Below are positions 1-12,010 of a stretch of DNA of 54,829 nt, piece by piece. The stretch spans positions 1 to 54,829 of the forward strand of contig JAAAUF010000177.1 of NCBI GenBank assembly GCA_015499985.1, given 5' to 3'. Source of the DNA: Haplosporangium gracile (lineage: Eukaryota > Mortierellomycota > Mortierellomycetes > Mortierellales > Mortierellaceae). How positions within the stretch are numbered: position 1 is the first letter of the stretch; each line of letters starts with the position of its first letter. Both the position numbers and the translations under genes were made by a program. The notes beneath the pieces are model-generated. The model searched no databases. It was not told where the DNA came from and worked only from the letters and a program-made list of their open reading frames with translations.

Positions 1-90
1 TTTTGGACTTTGCCTTTTAGACTTTGCCATTGTCCAAATAAGAAAACTCATACCGTTCATCCCACCAACGACATTCATAGCAACAAAGAA

Positions 91-1507
91 ATGAGCACCA
101 ACAAGACCTTCGACACGCTCACCGAGGACCTGATCGAGATCCTCGCATCATACCTGGAGCCACTGGACATGGTCCACCTCGGCGAAACATGCAAACACCT
201 CCAAAAGTCCATTAACCGTCCTGAAATCTGGGAGCAGTGAGTTTTTCGAAAACACAGGAGAAAGAGGCTGCACTAGGGTTTAACAGAGGAGTGATAAAGA
301 GGGAGGAGGTGAAGTCAGGGGGAGCAAGGATATGTCTTTTTCAAAGAACAATGAGCTGTATATCCATGCTTGAAGATATAAAGCATGCTGTCGCTAACCA
401 ATTTGAATACGTCTCTTTTCATTACCAATCAACGAACAATACGATAGCAAGGCAGTGGATGATTTTGGCGATAGATTCACAATCACTTCGATTCTGGACT
501 CTGCAGGATTGGATCTCGGCGACCAACTGAAGCCCGAACCCTCGGATTGGCGTCAATACTATCAGGAGAGACATGCAGCCATGACCAAGATGAACGCCAG
601 CGCAGACGATCAGATTGCAAAGTCAGAAAAGGATTACGACGAGGCCCAGGAGCTCTTGAGAGGTTTCCAGTCAACAGGCGATGTCGATTCTTTGAGTAAA
701 GCTGCTCAATTGATGGTCGGCGTTTTGGGTAAAGTGGAAACCCCCGTACGTGCGGTGAAAATGATCCAATTTTAGCCTTGTTTTTGTCTGTTTTTCATTA
801 ACTGATCGTGTTGCGATGCTTTTACTGAATAGACAACTTTCCTGGACACGCCGGATGCTACCATTTGCTTGGATTCACCCTCTACGTCCTCAACGAGCTC
901 GAGGATGCTCTTTCTTTGCTCGAGATCGGAAGCATGGTTGATCCCAACTACGAGCCTATCAGTGGTATGTGGTCTCAAAACTTCAGGCGGGACACGAGGA
1001 ATATTTTGACCGGCAGTTTGCCGTTTTTGCGAGAAGACATGTAGTTTTGATCTGCAAGAAGAAGAGTTGCTCACTAGTAACACTTTGTCAACTTTTGTGA
1101 CACTAGAACTGACAAGAGAGATTCAGGGATTGTTAGAGGGATACGGATCGACCATGACGGATGGAGCACCGTTGCTGGACAACGCCAAGGAGCTCTCAGC
1201 ACCCCTGAAGGCAGCCTTGACTGCCATTTTCAACTCATTCGACAAGGACAAGGACGGTAGCCTCAAGCCCTCGGAACTCTCGGACTTCGTCTACAAGACC
1301 AACGGCAGCCGACCTCCCCAGGCCTTTTTGACCCAGATGGGTATCCAGTTTGGAAAGGATGCAAAGGGATACTTAACTTTGGAGGGTTTCTTCAACTTTT
1401 TCTTGGAGCAGACGTTAGAAGATCCTATTGAGACACGTCGCGATTTGGAGAAGCATGGATGGGACGGTGACCGTCTCGTTCGTTGCGACATTGCCAGGAA
1501 CGCATAG
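91..1507 (+). CDS. F-box protein with C-terminal EF-hand
   Basis: Four exons give about 315 aa: 91-236, 448-728, 833-964 and 1119-1507, with frame preserved across donors gtgagt, gtaaag and gtatgt. Residues about 7-48 form an F-box (a leucine-rich helix triplet ending near PEIWE), the module that binds Skp1 in SCF ubiquitin ligases. The middle is hydrophilic with helical heptads (exon 2), followed by a hydrophobic helix pair in exon 3 (motif YHLLGFTLYVLNELEDALS). Exon 4 holds a canonical 12-residue calcium loop DKDKDGSLKPSE at about residue 226 and a second, degenerate EF-hand-like segment after it. The ATG at 91 is the first one in frame that precedes the F-box. A Ca2+-responsive SCF substrate adaptor is an inference; substrate unknown. 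It converges on the YAF9 gene, 173 nt away. Confidence 0.8.
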
Positions 1508-1680
1508 GGAATGCAAGAAAAAACACTTACTACCATGCATACAATACAATCCTTTCGTTCTGCGCTCAAATGTTGTTATTATTTTTATTCCAATGCTGTT
1601 ACCAAAACTATATGTCATTAATGATCACAATACCAAAAGAACAAGAGTTGACAGACTGGTTGCATATTTTTCCTGGGATG

Positions 1681-2689
1681 CTACTTTGATGCCAGCTCCG
1701 CCTCAAGTCGCTTGCACTTTTCCCGATATCGTACAATCTCCTGTGCTGTGGTCTTGAGGGCCTTATCTAACCTCTCAACTTCTTCTTGTTCTGCCTGCAG
1801 ACTGAATTGATGATGTGGTGTCTTCTTGAGTGGAACATTTGACGTTGTGTTCTCCTGCAGTATGGTGTAAAAGCTGTCGATCGGCTCGTTGAATACCTAC
1901 AAACCGAAAAAGCAAAATGAGCCAAATTAGTTATGTTTTACCTTTCCAACCTTTATGAGGCTCTGATCCCGAAGTAGTTGTGAATCTATCATCCTGAGGA
2001 AATTGTGAAGCAAATCTGCAAACTTACAATCTCGTCATATTGGTAGCTTGTAACTGGTTTCTGCTTAGGCCATGGGTTGCCGAGCCCATCCTCTTCGTAT
2101 GGATGCAGCTTCAGATGGTGGTAGAGTGTGAGTGGTTTCTCGCCGCAGATAGGGTTGAAGTGGATCTTGATGATGATGTCGAACTCTCCCCATCCTGTCT
2201 CTGTTACTTCGAATGGCGGCTTCTCAATAACTAAAAATATCATGTGGAAATAGCAGAAAGATGTCATGATATGTCAGTGAGCGGGAGGAGAAGAAGATCG
2301 CAACAAGGCATCATCGTCTGTTGTCATCCTTTTTCGTATTGGGGGGGATTAATTACCTCGGTTGGGGTTGTCGTAAGTGTCGTGCAGCTTGAAGGCGACC
2401 TTGCGGACAAAATATGAAATGTCTTCGTTGTTGACGCCTCGTACTGAGATTGTCCAGCGATGTGTATGGTCGGCGTCACCACCCTTTTTTCCGTTCAGTG
2501 GCGTTGCTGAATTTCCGTAGATAATTGACCTCGCCAGGGAGAGACCCTACATCATAAAAACGAGTGGGGTTGACAGAGTGTTTAATTGAATGTGTCGGCA
2601 GTTTGCTTTTCCTTGGTAATGGCATGGTTGAAGTCCAGAGAGGTATATTTTTTTGTCCTTGGTACCTTCATTCTCTTAATCGATGTCAT
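1681..2689 (-). CDS. YAF9: YEATS-domain protein, Yaf9/GAS41 type
   Basis: Four exons, 2666-2689, 2357-2546, 2028-2230 and 1681-1896, give about 210 aa, close to yeast Yaf9 (about 226). The first exon is only 24 nt and encodes MTSIKRMK. Next come the family landmarks RSIIYGN, HTHRW, the YEATS core [19 protein letters not shown] and YDEIVFNEP. The C-terminal 45 residues are a charged coiled coil. Yaf9/GAS41 is a shared subunit of the NuA4 acetyltransferase and SWR1 remodeller, and its YEATS domain reads acylated histone H3; that role is taken from the family. The gene shares a 350-nt divergent promoter with the acyl-CoA dehydrogenase gene. TAF14 was considered, but the C-terminal coiled coil and the YDEIVFNEP stretch fit Yaf9 better. 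Confidence 0.88.
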
Positions 2690-3039
2690 GCTGCTGTGGT
2701 CGTCGTTTTTGTTGATGTGTCTTGAGTTGCGCGAAGATGCCTTTTTGGTGTAGTAGAAATAAGAAGAGGAAAAAGCAGTACCGAATTGCACTTGCGACTA
2801 AAGATCCTGCTTGCGTGGCTTTGTTCCCTCTTCAGGGACCAGTCCATCCAAGAGATGTGCAGTTGGTTTCACGTGCTTCCTTGTCCTTGTCCGTGGGCAA
2901 TGAAAAAGATGAAAAAGAGATACGTTGGCGTCGTCTCGCGCTTTTTTCTCTTTTCTTCTCAACTCTTCCGTTCCCTTTTCCTCTCTCTACTCCATTCCCC
3001 TCCCCCTTCCACCTTCCAAACACATACATATTTACGACA
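2690..3039. promoter_or_regulatory. Divergent promoter of YAF9 and the acyl-CoA dehydrogenase gene
   Basis: This 350-nt interval separates the two start codons. It contains a CACGTG E-box at 2870-2875 and a long T/C-rich tract (about 2935-3030) just upstream of the dehydrogenase ATG, typical of strongly expressed fungal genes. No clear TATA box is visible. Promoter function is inferred from position. Confidence 0.5.
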
Positions 3040-5024
3040 ATGCTCCGCTCTGCCACCTCCACTCTCCGCCGCGTCGCTGTCGTCAAGGCTGCTCCCGTCC
3101 AGCAGGTCGCCGTCCGCTCCTTCTCGAGCTCCATGGCCTCTCAGAACATTTCCTTCGGGCTTAGCGAGGACCAGCTCGCCATCCAGGAACTCGCCCGCAA
3201 GTTTACCGAGGACGAGATCATCCCCATTGCTGCCCACCACGACCGGACCGGTGAATACCCCACAGAGTTGATCCGCAAGGCCTGGGAGCTCGGATTGGTC
3301 AACACTCACGTCCCCCAGAAGTATGGTGGTCTTGGTCTTGGCGTCTTTGATGCCTCGCTCGTCTCGGAGGAGTTGGCTTACGGATGCTCTGGTATCCAGA
3401 CTGCCATTGAGGCTAACGGATTGGCTGAGGCCCCCCTCATCGTCGCTGCCAACGATTTCCAGCTGAAGAAGTACCTCGGCAGAATGACTGAGGAGCCCTT
3501 GATGGCTGCCTACTGTGTGACTGAGCCCGGTGCAGGATCTGATGTTGCTGGTCTCCAGACCAAGGCTGTCAAGAAGGGCGACAAGTGGGTCATCAATGGA
3601 CAGAAGATGTGGATCACCAACGGAGGCAAGGCCAACTGGTACTTTGTCCTCGCTAAGGTAACCTTTCTTTCTTTCTTTTCTCGCTTGTTCCGTTCAACAC
3701 ATGCTATTGCTATTACTTTCGTAAAGTACAATTGAGAAAGAGTGATGTGACTATTTTATTCCATGGGCGGATGGGATGTGATGTCCCTGTGTTTGATCCA
3801 GTCATAAGCGAGAACGACAATTTTGTATTTCAATCTTTTTCTGTTCTACCTTTGTTCCTGACACACATACGCTCTTTATTCATTCGCCGGACAATTTATA
3901 ATTACTTTGCCGCTTTTTCTCAAAAGACAAAGAGAGGGAGAGAGAGAACAACTTTACTGTTTACTATTTTCTGCTTAGCTGGTTGACACTCTTCACTCCT
4001 CACTTGATCCAATTGACATTATGGACTAAATAACTAACCACTTCCTGCTATTTTTTACTACCTACATGACAACTAGACTGATGCCAATGCTAAGGCTGGC
4101 CAGGCCTTCACCGGTTTCATCGTCGATGGCGACTCCAAGGGAATCACAATTGGCCGCAAGGAGCAGAACATGGGCCAGCGTGCTAGTGATACCCGTGGAA
4201 TCACATTCGAGGATGTCGAGGTCCCTGAGGAGAACGTGTACGTGCCATCTGTTTTCTGATATCTTCGATTTTTTTTTTTTTTTTTTACCACTGTTGACTT
4301 TTCTTTGCTTCTTTGTTTTTCGCATGTGATCCCTTTGTTTGTGTCTGTCATTTCCTTTTCTCTTACAGGGTGGTACCTTGATGTGGGAGAGAAGAGGGAC
4401 AGCAGATACAACAGACAGAGAGCAAATGCGGGGTAACTTTAAAAAAAGGCTATATCACAACACACAGAAAATTCTTTCAGTTAGCTAACCCATCTCTTAC
4501 CCATTTCTCTCTCTCACTCACTCTCTCTTCCCTTTCATCATAGTCTCGGCAAGGTCGGACAGGGATTCAAGATTGCCATGGGTGCTTTCGACATCACCCG
4601 CCCCCTCGTCGCTGCCGGAGCTGTCGGTTTGGCCCGCCGTGCCATGGTTGAGGCCACCAAGTATGCCGTTGACCGCAAGACGATGGGTAAGGCCATCATC
4701 GAGCACCAGGCCGTCAGCTTTATGATTGCCGACATGGCCATCGGTATCGAAGCTGCCCGTCAGATGGTCTGGAAGGCCGGTTGGTTGAAGGATAACGGCC
4801 ATCGCAACACCTGGGAGGCCTCGATCGCCAAGGCCCTCGCCTCGGATGTTGCCGTCAAGTCGGCTTGCGATGCCGTCCAAGTCTTTGGTGGCGCTGGATT
4901 CAACACCGAATACCCCGTCGAGAAGTTGTACAGAGATTCAAAGATCTTCCAGATTTATGAAGGCACCTCCCAGGTCCAGAGACTCATCATCGGAAAGGGT
5001 GTCGTTGACCGGGTCATGAAGTAA
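3040..5024 (+). CDS. ACADM: Mitochondrial medium-chain acyl-CoA dehydrogenase
   Basis: Three exons (3040-3657, 4077-4237, 4544-5024) encode about 419 aa, almost the length of human MCAD. It begins with an Arg/Ser/Ala-rich mitochondrial presequence (about residues 1-33) and has no peroxisomal C-terminal tripeptide. Both family signatures are present: [10 protein letters not shown] (flavin contact) and the [19 protein letters not shown] block. The catalytic glutamate lies in IYEGTSQVQ near residue 398, the position used by MCAD and SCAD rather than the shifted site of isovaleryl and long-chain enzymes. It carries out the first FAD-dependent step of mitochondrial beta-oxidation, passing electrons to ETF. 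Most ascomycete yeasts lack a mitochondrial acyl-CoA dehydrogenase of this kind. Introns are 419 and 306 nt. It converges on the Mil1-like gene, whose stop codon is 91 nt away. Confidence 0.93.
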
Positions 5025-5115
5025 ATTGTATATTGTTTGGAACCATTGCAAAATAGAATAAAAAAAAGAAAGAGTCTTTATGATTCATGTAACATAAGAC
5101 ATCACGCCGCAGCGT

Positions 5116-7953
5116 CTAGAGGGTGCCCAAGAGGGAGATGATCATGTTCAAGTTCTCGTGATACTCCAAGTGCCCACCAACAATATCGGTCAGATCAACA
5201 TTCTCGATGCGCGATGCTGCCTCCACGGGCTGGAGTCCTGCAACATCCAGTCCTAAGGCATGGAGGCGGTAGATGGCTGCCAGTACCACATCTTTCTTGG
5301 AATACCCGTTGATGAACCGATGAGAGACCACAGAGGAAGCCTCCTTCCACTTTTCAGTCATGTTAGTCTTGATAGGAGCGCCCAATAACACCACTATTTT
5401 TCGTAGCATTTGTGTGACACAGAAAGAAAGAGAGCAGCCAGTTAGACAATTTTCTGTCATGTCCAAAATAGGGTCATGAAACAAAAACATGGCGTAAGAT
5501 TGAGAACATACCAGAGTTGATGAGGCCGTGTTCTTTCCGCTTGGCCAGCTCAAGTAGACACTCCCAGATCACAACAGCGCCCGTCGAGTATCCGATCAAC
5601 GTGGTTGGCCGGTGGCCCTGCACGCGCTCTATCAGGATATCCGCCAACACATGACCCGACTTGCGCGCTCTATCCATAGCAACTACCCTAAGTCACCATC
5701 AAAGAGCACAAGACATATAAATTTAGTTGGAACATTGCAGCAAGACAATGTCACGCGGATACTGCAGTTAATAGTAATAGCATCCTTACCATGGGTTGTC
5801 GATCAAGTCGCCGGCGCGCATAAGTCCAAAAGGCAAGACGAGAGCACTAGCTAATGCTGCAAAGACGGTCTGCGAAATGACCTGGGTCGAGACCATCCGG
5901 ACAGCCTCTGTCGCAAGAAACACCTTGAAGGCGTTTCCGAGAGTGACCAGCTCAGCAGGCTCAAACGTCAGGTGGAAGACATCGTCCCCGTTCAACGCGT
6001 TCTCGGCAGTTCCTTGCCATGCATCAATGACCTCTGACTCGTCAAACAGGTAGCCCGAGATGACAATGTCCAACTATGCATTAAAAACGGAGTTGGTGGG
6101 TGTTAATAATTTGCACTAAAAAAAAAAGTCCTTTGATTTGATCAAAACATGTCATTTCGTTGCTTACATGAAGAGAAGGGATCTGTGGCAGAGTCGGGTC
6201 CTTGACGATGGGTGTGAAAGAAAGAACCTTCAAATCTGTGAATCGTGAAGCGAACTGTTAGTGTCGAGTCAAAAGTTTTTACATCTGAGCATCTATAATT
6301 CACAACAAGGCAAAAGGCATTACCTTTTGTCCGTCGGTGCATCTTGTATCCGGCCAAGCCGCCTCCAGCCAATCCAAAGAGCGAAGCCATGACTGCAATT
6401 CCGGCAGTGGTTCCCAAGACAGCCGCTCCGGACCCCAGCAAGACTCCAGCTCCAACAGCTACCAAAGGTGCTGCTAGCCCTCCTGTCAGCCCGATCACGG
6501 TGGCGCCTGCCGCAATCGAAAGTCCCGTAGCAACATACTTCCACGTCTTTTTCTTCTTTTCCAGCTCCTGCATCGATGCTTGAGCCTGTGCTTGCATTGC
6601 TACACCGTGTGAATTCACGGGAGCGGCTTGGCTGACGCTAGCTCGATTGCCACGGAGGTTGCTGAAGAATGCGCCGAATCTAGCTCCAGCTCCCTGTCCT
6701 TGATTTTGGAGTCGCTGTTGTTGCTCGAGTTCTTCCTGGAGTCGCCTTTCCTCCTCTAACTCCTCTTTCTCTGCTTCAATAAGCTCCTGCTGGTAAAAGT
6801 AGAGATGCTGCGCAATCTGCTTCTCAATGTGCACAAAGGATTCGTAGGAGAGGTAAAGGTAGTTGCACATCTCAAAAATAACCGCTCGTGCACGGGCATC
6901 ATACTCAAGAGGTTCCGCTCGTCCCGATAACTTGCTCCTGGATGATGATGCGGAGCTCGAAGAGGAAAGAGAGGATATGGTGGTGGCGATGCTGGGTGCC
7001 CTGGGTGGCAGTTCCGGTGGTCGCTCTCCCTGATGTTGATTCGACGGCTGGCGTGGCGGGAGCCGTGGAGGAGGCGAGATTTCAATAGGCGGGGCTGATG
7101 ATCCAGCAGTCGATTTCTCGTCCTCCTTCCAGATATCCGTGGCCTCGAATGGGTACATGTCATCGGGCTCCGTATACCCTGGTGGCATATCCGTGTTGAA
7201 GTCTACGAGATCCTGGCTTAGAGACGATGAGAGCGATTGTTGAGATGAAGACTGCGGGAGAGGAGGAGTTGGCGTTTTCGTTCGACTTCTGGTCGATGGG
7301 TCGAAACCAAGACCAATGTAGAGCAGATCGTTAATGACCTCCAATCGAATATCTATTTCAGGGGATTCTTCTTCTGCAACGGGCTGTAGTTGGTCCATGA
7401 ACTTCTGATGCGGCGAGGACCATGCAGAGGACTTTGGTTGTCCATACTGATGTTGATGGTGTACGCTCCGCCTGCGGCGGGTGGGCGAGAGGGGTGGTGA
7501 AGAGACGGGCGAGGAAGCTGTAGAGTTCTGACGAGGGGAAACAGGGGATTGGGAGCGGGAGCGGGAAGGTTGACGACGATACATGGCTGGCAGGAGGGGC
7601 TCTGCCAAGACTTGTAGGTTGCAGTCCTGATACGAAAGGGTCTCTTGAAGTGACAAGAACATCTCTTGCTCCGCACGGGAGGTGATTCCAAGCTGCTTAA
7701 AGAGGGATCGGAGGAAGGGGTGTTTCCAGGGCAATGTTTCGACGCCCTGGGAGGACTCGAGGGCACTGATAGCGCATGCAGCCAGAGTGGCAACGGAGAA
7801 AGATTGCTCTTCGGTCCAGTGTTCGGCGTAGGTTTCGATTGAAAAGACGGTTGCCTGTTCGTCCTGGGGTTCCTGTTCGTGGAAGGTGTCGTCGTGTAGG
7901 TCGTGGAGCGGCATGGGGGAACCGTTCAACGGTGATGAGGATGCAGCGTCCAT
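5116..7953 (-). CDS. DUF726/TMCO4-family protein, Mil1-like
   Basis: Five exons, 6324-7953, 6168-6235, 5790-6073, 5512-5687 and 5116-5393, give about 811 aa. The N-terminal third is low-complexity Ser/Pro-rich. A glutamate-rich coiled coil (near 6720-6800) precedes a Gly/Ala-rich double hydrophobic segment (WKYVATGLSIAAGATVIGL and following), the hallmark of the DUF726/TMCO4 family. Later come a lipase-like nucleophile elbow GYSTG and a VVLLGAPI strand, so an alpha/beta-hydrolase fold is likely. Yeast Mil1 (YFL034W) binds the AP-1 medium chain Apm1; enzymatic activity is unproven in the family. The ATG at 7953 was chosen because upstream in-frame codons run into CT-repeat leader sequence. It is divergently paired with AP-1 beta. 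Confidence 0.85.
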
Positions 7954-8521
7954 GTGGGGTGAATGGGAATGACGTGCAGGTATGTGTATGTTTAAGTGAT
8001 AAGAAAAAGAAAGAGAGAGAGAGAGGGATAGAGAGAGAAGGAGAAGGAGAAGGAGAAGGAGAAGTAAAGAAGAAGAAAAAAAGGGAGGGCAGACTTTGTT
8101 CCATGAAATGCCACGACGACAGCCTTCTGTCCACAAGCGCAAGTGCACACGCAAAATGAACAGGCACGGACATGTCTTCACAACTTGCACGAGCAACCAA
8201 CATATCATCATCGTATTATGACATACTGCGAGGCTGGGCTAGTTCGTGTTCAGGTGAATATCTGCCGAGGTCATTGATCATCAGCGAACTGTTATGATCA
8301 ATGCAGACAGGGCAGAGTACGTTTCCTGCCCCTAAATCCTGGATGCTGATGGATCGGGGTATCATGGGCGTTAACCAACCTGGACAGGACGCCCACTTTA
8401 TATTTTCGTAGCCAAGTCACGTGCAAAATGCCTCCTTCAATTGGCCTACCACCACCATCAGACCTTTTTTCAGTTCATCTCGCCACCAACGGAAAACATC
8501 TACACCTCTCGACCAAGGAAT
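7954..8521. promoter_or_regulatory. Divergent promoter of the Mil1-like and AP-1 beta genes
   Basis: This 568-nt interval lies between two start codons. A GA/GGAGAA simple repeat occupies about 8010-8065 on the Mil1-like side. On the AP-1 side there is a TTTATATTTT TATA-like stretch near 8396-8406, a GCCAAG hexamer at 8411-8416 (the PacC-type core GCCARG) and a CACGTG E-box at 8418-8423. The sites were read by eye, so function is inferred. Confidence 0.45.
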
Positions 8522-11500
8522 ATGGACGTCTTCAACAAGCCAAAGTTCTTTGCCAACAACACCAAGGGTACTTTCTCTCTCCTCATACACAAAAAGGGCG
8601 CAACACTCTTTCCGCTGTCTGGATTCCATCAACAGATCCCAGAGAATATACAAGGCTAACACTCGTCGAGCCACTTCTCTTCAAATAGGCGAAAATGCAG
8701 AGCTGCTCGCAGAGCTGAACAGCGAATACCGCGACCGCCGCAAGGATGCAGTCAAGCGCGTTATTGCCAACATGACCGTCGGCAAGGACGTCAGTGGCCT
8801 CTTCCCTCAGGTCGTCAAGAATATGCAAACGGAGGATTTGGAGATGGTAAGGGCGCCCCTTGGTGTTACTCAATTTGAACTCGAGCGGGATAATCCACCT
8901 CAAATCTATCACCACTCACTGACCACAATATCTCTATTTAATTGTAGAAAAAACTTGTCTACCTCTACTTGATGAACTATGCAAAGTCCAACCCAGATCT
9001 TGTCATCTTGGCCGTCAACACATTCGTGAAAGTAATAGCTTGATCAATTGTCTTCTGTCCTGACGTTCAATGATGCTTTCAAACGCAACTGCACCTCAAA
9101 GTACCAACAACGGCGTCTTTCTTATGTGCAAATTATTAAAATTCATTCCTTAGGATACGGATCACGTCAATCCTTTGATCCGCGCATTGGCGATCCGCAC
9201 AATGGGATGTATCCGCGTGGACAAGATTCTGGATCATTTGTGCGAGCCTTTGAGAAAGTGCCTTCAGGATGACAATCCGTACGTGCGCAAGACTGCCGCT
9301 CTGTGTGTCGCCAAGTTGTGGGATCTGGATCAGGAGCGCGCCATCGATAATGGATTCGTCACCATTCTTCAGGATCTGATCTCAGACTCGACCCCTATGG
9401 TTGTTGCTAACGCTGTGATCGCGTTGGCAGAGATGCAGGAGTCGTCTATCAACAAGGATGTGTTTGTGGTTAATGTGGCCATCATGAACAAGATGCTGGC
9501 TGCCTTGAACGAGTGCAATGAGTGGGGCCAGATCGCCATCTTGACATCACTCGCAATGTACCGACCACTGGATTCCAAGGAAGCTGAGAGCGTCTGTGAA
9601 AGGGTTATTCCTCGTTTACAGCACGCCAATGGATCTGTCGTCCTGTCCGCTATCCGCGTCCTCATGATCTTTTTGAGATACATCCGCAACGACGAATTCA
9701 CCAAGGGATTGATCAAGAAGATGTCGCCTCCACTCGGCAAGTCTTTGGAAAGAGAAAGAGCTTGTTTACCAATGGATCGGCGAACTACCCATTTAGAAGC
9801 TCTTGACTAATAACGGATGCCATTCCATTTTCCAAACCAATCTAGTTTCATTATTGACTTCAGCTCCAGAAGTCCAGTATGTGTCTCTCAGGAACATCAA
9901 CTTGATCTTGCAAAAGCGCCCCGACATTCTACAGAACGATGTCCGCGTCTTTTTCTGCAAGTACAATGACCCTCCATACGTCAAGCGGGAAAAGTTGGAG
10001 ATCATTATTCGTCTGTGCAACGATAAGAACGTCGACCATATTCTCTCTGAGCTTAAAGAGTATGGTCCACATCTAAGACGCTTGCGTTTTCACCTGTTGA
10101 GCTAAAATACGCTAGGAAGCAGGTTCACTGATACCCACGGGCTTGACTTTATTTTATTGTAAATAGATATGCATCCGAGGTTGATGTCGATTTCGTCCGC
10201 AGGGCCATCCGGGCGATTGGAAGATGCGCTATTAGCATTGATGAGGCTTCGGAGAGATGTGTCAATGTTCTTTTGGACCTCATCAACACCAAGATTAACT
10301 ATGTTGTCCAGGAGGCTATTATCGTTATCAAGGTACTCCTTGCTGCACCTTAGCGCTTAGCGAAAGCGTATAATGCGTCGATTGAAGGGAATACTAATGC
10401 TATTGAGAAACATTTGTGAAACGAATAGGACATCTTCCGCAAGTACCCACAGCGCTACGAAGCAATTATCCCCACCCTCTGCCAAAACCTGGACTCGCTG
10501 GATGAACCAGAAGCCAAAGGATCACTGATTTGGATTGTTGGAGAGTATGCTGAGAGGATCGAGAATGCAGACGAGCTGATTGAGAATTTTTTGGAGACTT
10601 TCTTGGAGGAGAACTCTCAGGTACAATTGCAGCTCTTGACTGCTACTGTCAAGTTGTTTTTGAAGAAACCATCACAGTCGCAGGAGATTGTTCATAGAGT
10701 CCTCCAGACAGCCACACAGGAAATCGACAACCCAGATACCAGAGATCGTGCGTACGTTTATTGGAGACTCTTGTCAACGGATCCTCAGGCGGCAAAGGCA
10801 GTCGTCTTGTCAGAGAAGCCGCCCATCTCTGTCGACTCTAGCGTCAACAAGCTCTCACCTGCGCTCATGGATGAGCTTATCAACAACATTTCTACTCTGG
10901 CTTCTGTCTATCATAAGCCTGCGAGCGCGTTCATGGGAAACAGGGCCTTCAGCGCCGATGCCGTGCGCAAGGCTGCCGTCGCAGAGTAAGTGGATGCTCA
11001 CATGAAAACTTTGTATTTTGACTTCAGCGTCGAAGGTGTCATTTTAAGGTCTTTAACTAATCATATCGTACTGTATGCATTCACTATGATAGCGCAAGGG
11101 ACGAGGAACAGATTATGGGCGAGGATACTGTTACATCGCCTACAGCACCAGCAGCAAGCGCACTAAAGAATGCAATGGCCGACCTCTTGGATTTGGACTT
11201 TGGCTCCTCCGAGCCTGTCGCTACCCCAGTCATGTCACCACCAACAAGCAACAACAAAAGTGGACCAAACTACAGCGCCGATCTGTTTGATATGTCATCC
11301 GACATGTCATCAGGAGGCGGAAGCGACGTGTTTGGTGGCATGGGCGGTATGGGAGGATTGAACATAGGATTCCAGCAGAACCAGAGCCAAAACCAAAACA
11401 CAGCGACTTCACCTTCCGCTTCGAGAAACGATGCGTTTGGTGACTTGGCTGGGTTTGGAGGCTTTGGACAGCCAGCACCAGCGGTATCACAGCCAAAGCC

Positions 11501-11552
11501 AGCCAGCAGCACGCAATCATCCACAGTGAACGAGTTGCTCGACTTGTTTTAA
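8522..11552 (+). CDS. APL2: AP-1 complex subunit beta (beta-adaptin), ear-less
   Basis: Eight exons: 8522-8567, 8689-8846, 8948-9031, 9154-9736, 9846-10059, 10167-10332, 10429-10985 and 11093-11552, giving about 755 aa. Family blocks include [54 protein letters not shown] and [17 protein letters not shown]. The HEAT-like trunk is complete, followed by an Asp/Gly/Met-rich hinge with clathrin-box motifs LLDLD and, at the very C-terminus, LLDLF. There is no appendage (ear) domain, as in yeast Apl2 and unlike animal beta1/beta2, so assignment to AP-1 rests on trunk similarity. It acts in clathrin-coated vesicle formation at TGN and endosomes. The fourth intron (9737-9845) begins with GCAAGT rather than GT; only this junction keeps the frame into [12 protein letters not shown]. 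Confidence 0.92.
9737..9845 (+). other. GC-AG intron in the AP-1 beta gene
   Basis: The exon ends in CTCG and the intron starts GCAAGT and ends TCTAG. Joining 9736 to 9846 restores the conserved [15 protein letters not shown] frame. The only nearby GT (9740-9741, inside CAAGTC) would break the frame. The strong GCAAGT consensus is what compensates for the missing GT in known GC-AG introns. Confidence 0.8.
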
Positions 11553-12010
11553 TGTCACGAAGGATATTCATAGAAAAATAAAGACCATAGAATTTTGTTT
11601 ATGCTCTCGTCTCCTCTTCTTTTTTCCCCTTAGGTCATGGTCATGGCCTTTTGCCTATTGACAAATCAATAGCCCCTTTTGATGGATAGAGAAGGGAGGG
11701 CAAAGAAAGAGCTTTCAGTGAGGAATGGAATGCAAGGAAGGTGGTTGTTTAGTTGTTTCTCACTCTCCCCTTTTTTTTGTCAAGCGCTCTAGATAAAGGT
11801 CTTTAGCAGAACTATTCGCCTTTTTGTTTCTTCTCGTTTTCTGACTCTCTCAACATCCCTCCTCTTCCTCTTCTCCTCATCTCTCTCTCTCTCTCTCTCT
11901 CTTGTCCTTTCACCCAACGTCCACTGACGAAAAACGCACTCACACACACAGCTTTCTTAACTTCTACACTGACACTTGAGAATCGATACCCAACAAAAAA
12001 ATAAGAAACG
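11553..12010. promoter_or_regulatory. Intergenic: AP-1 beta 3' end and DOMON gene promoter
   Basis: An AAAATAAAGA polyadenylation-like signal lies near 11575, followed by a CT-rich promoter tract that includes a (CT)11 microsatellite at 11881-11902. No other gene is visible. Confidence 0.45.

Noticed and set aside
2722..3039. Upstream in-frame extension of the acyl-CoA dehydrogenase
   Set aside because: It encodes low-complexity sequence from a CT-rich promoter. The ATG at 3040 starts a canonical mitochondrial presequence.
4360..4440. Possible extra exon after TTACAG at 4368 in the acyl-CoA dehydrogenase
   Set aside because: Direct joining of 4237 to 4544 gives the conserved [14 protein letters not shown] order; inserting the segment breaks it.
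7954..8211. N-terminal extension of the Mil1-like protein to an ATG at 8211
   Set aside because: It would translate the GA/CT simple repeat into Leu/Ser runs. The ATG at 7953 begins a plausible N-terminus and leaves a normal promoter.
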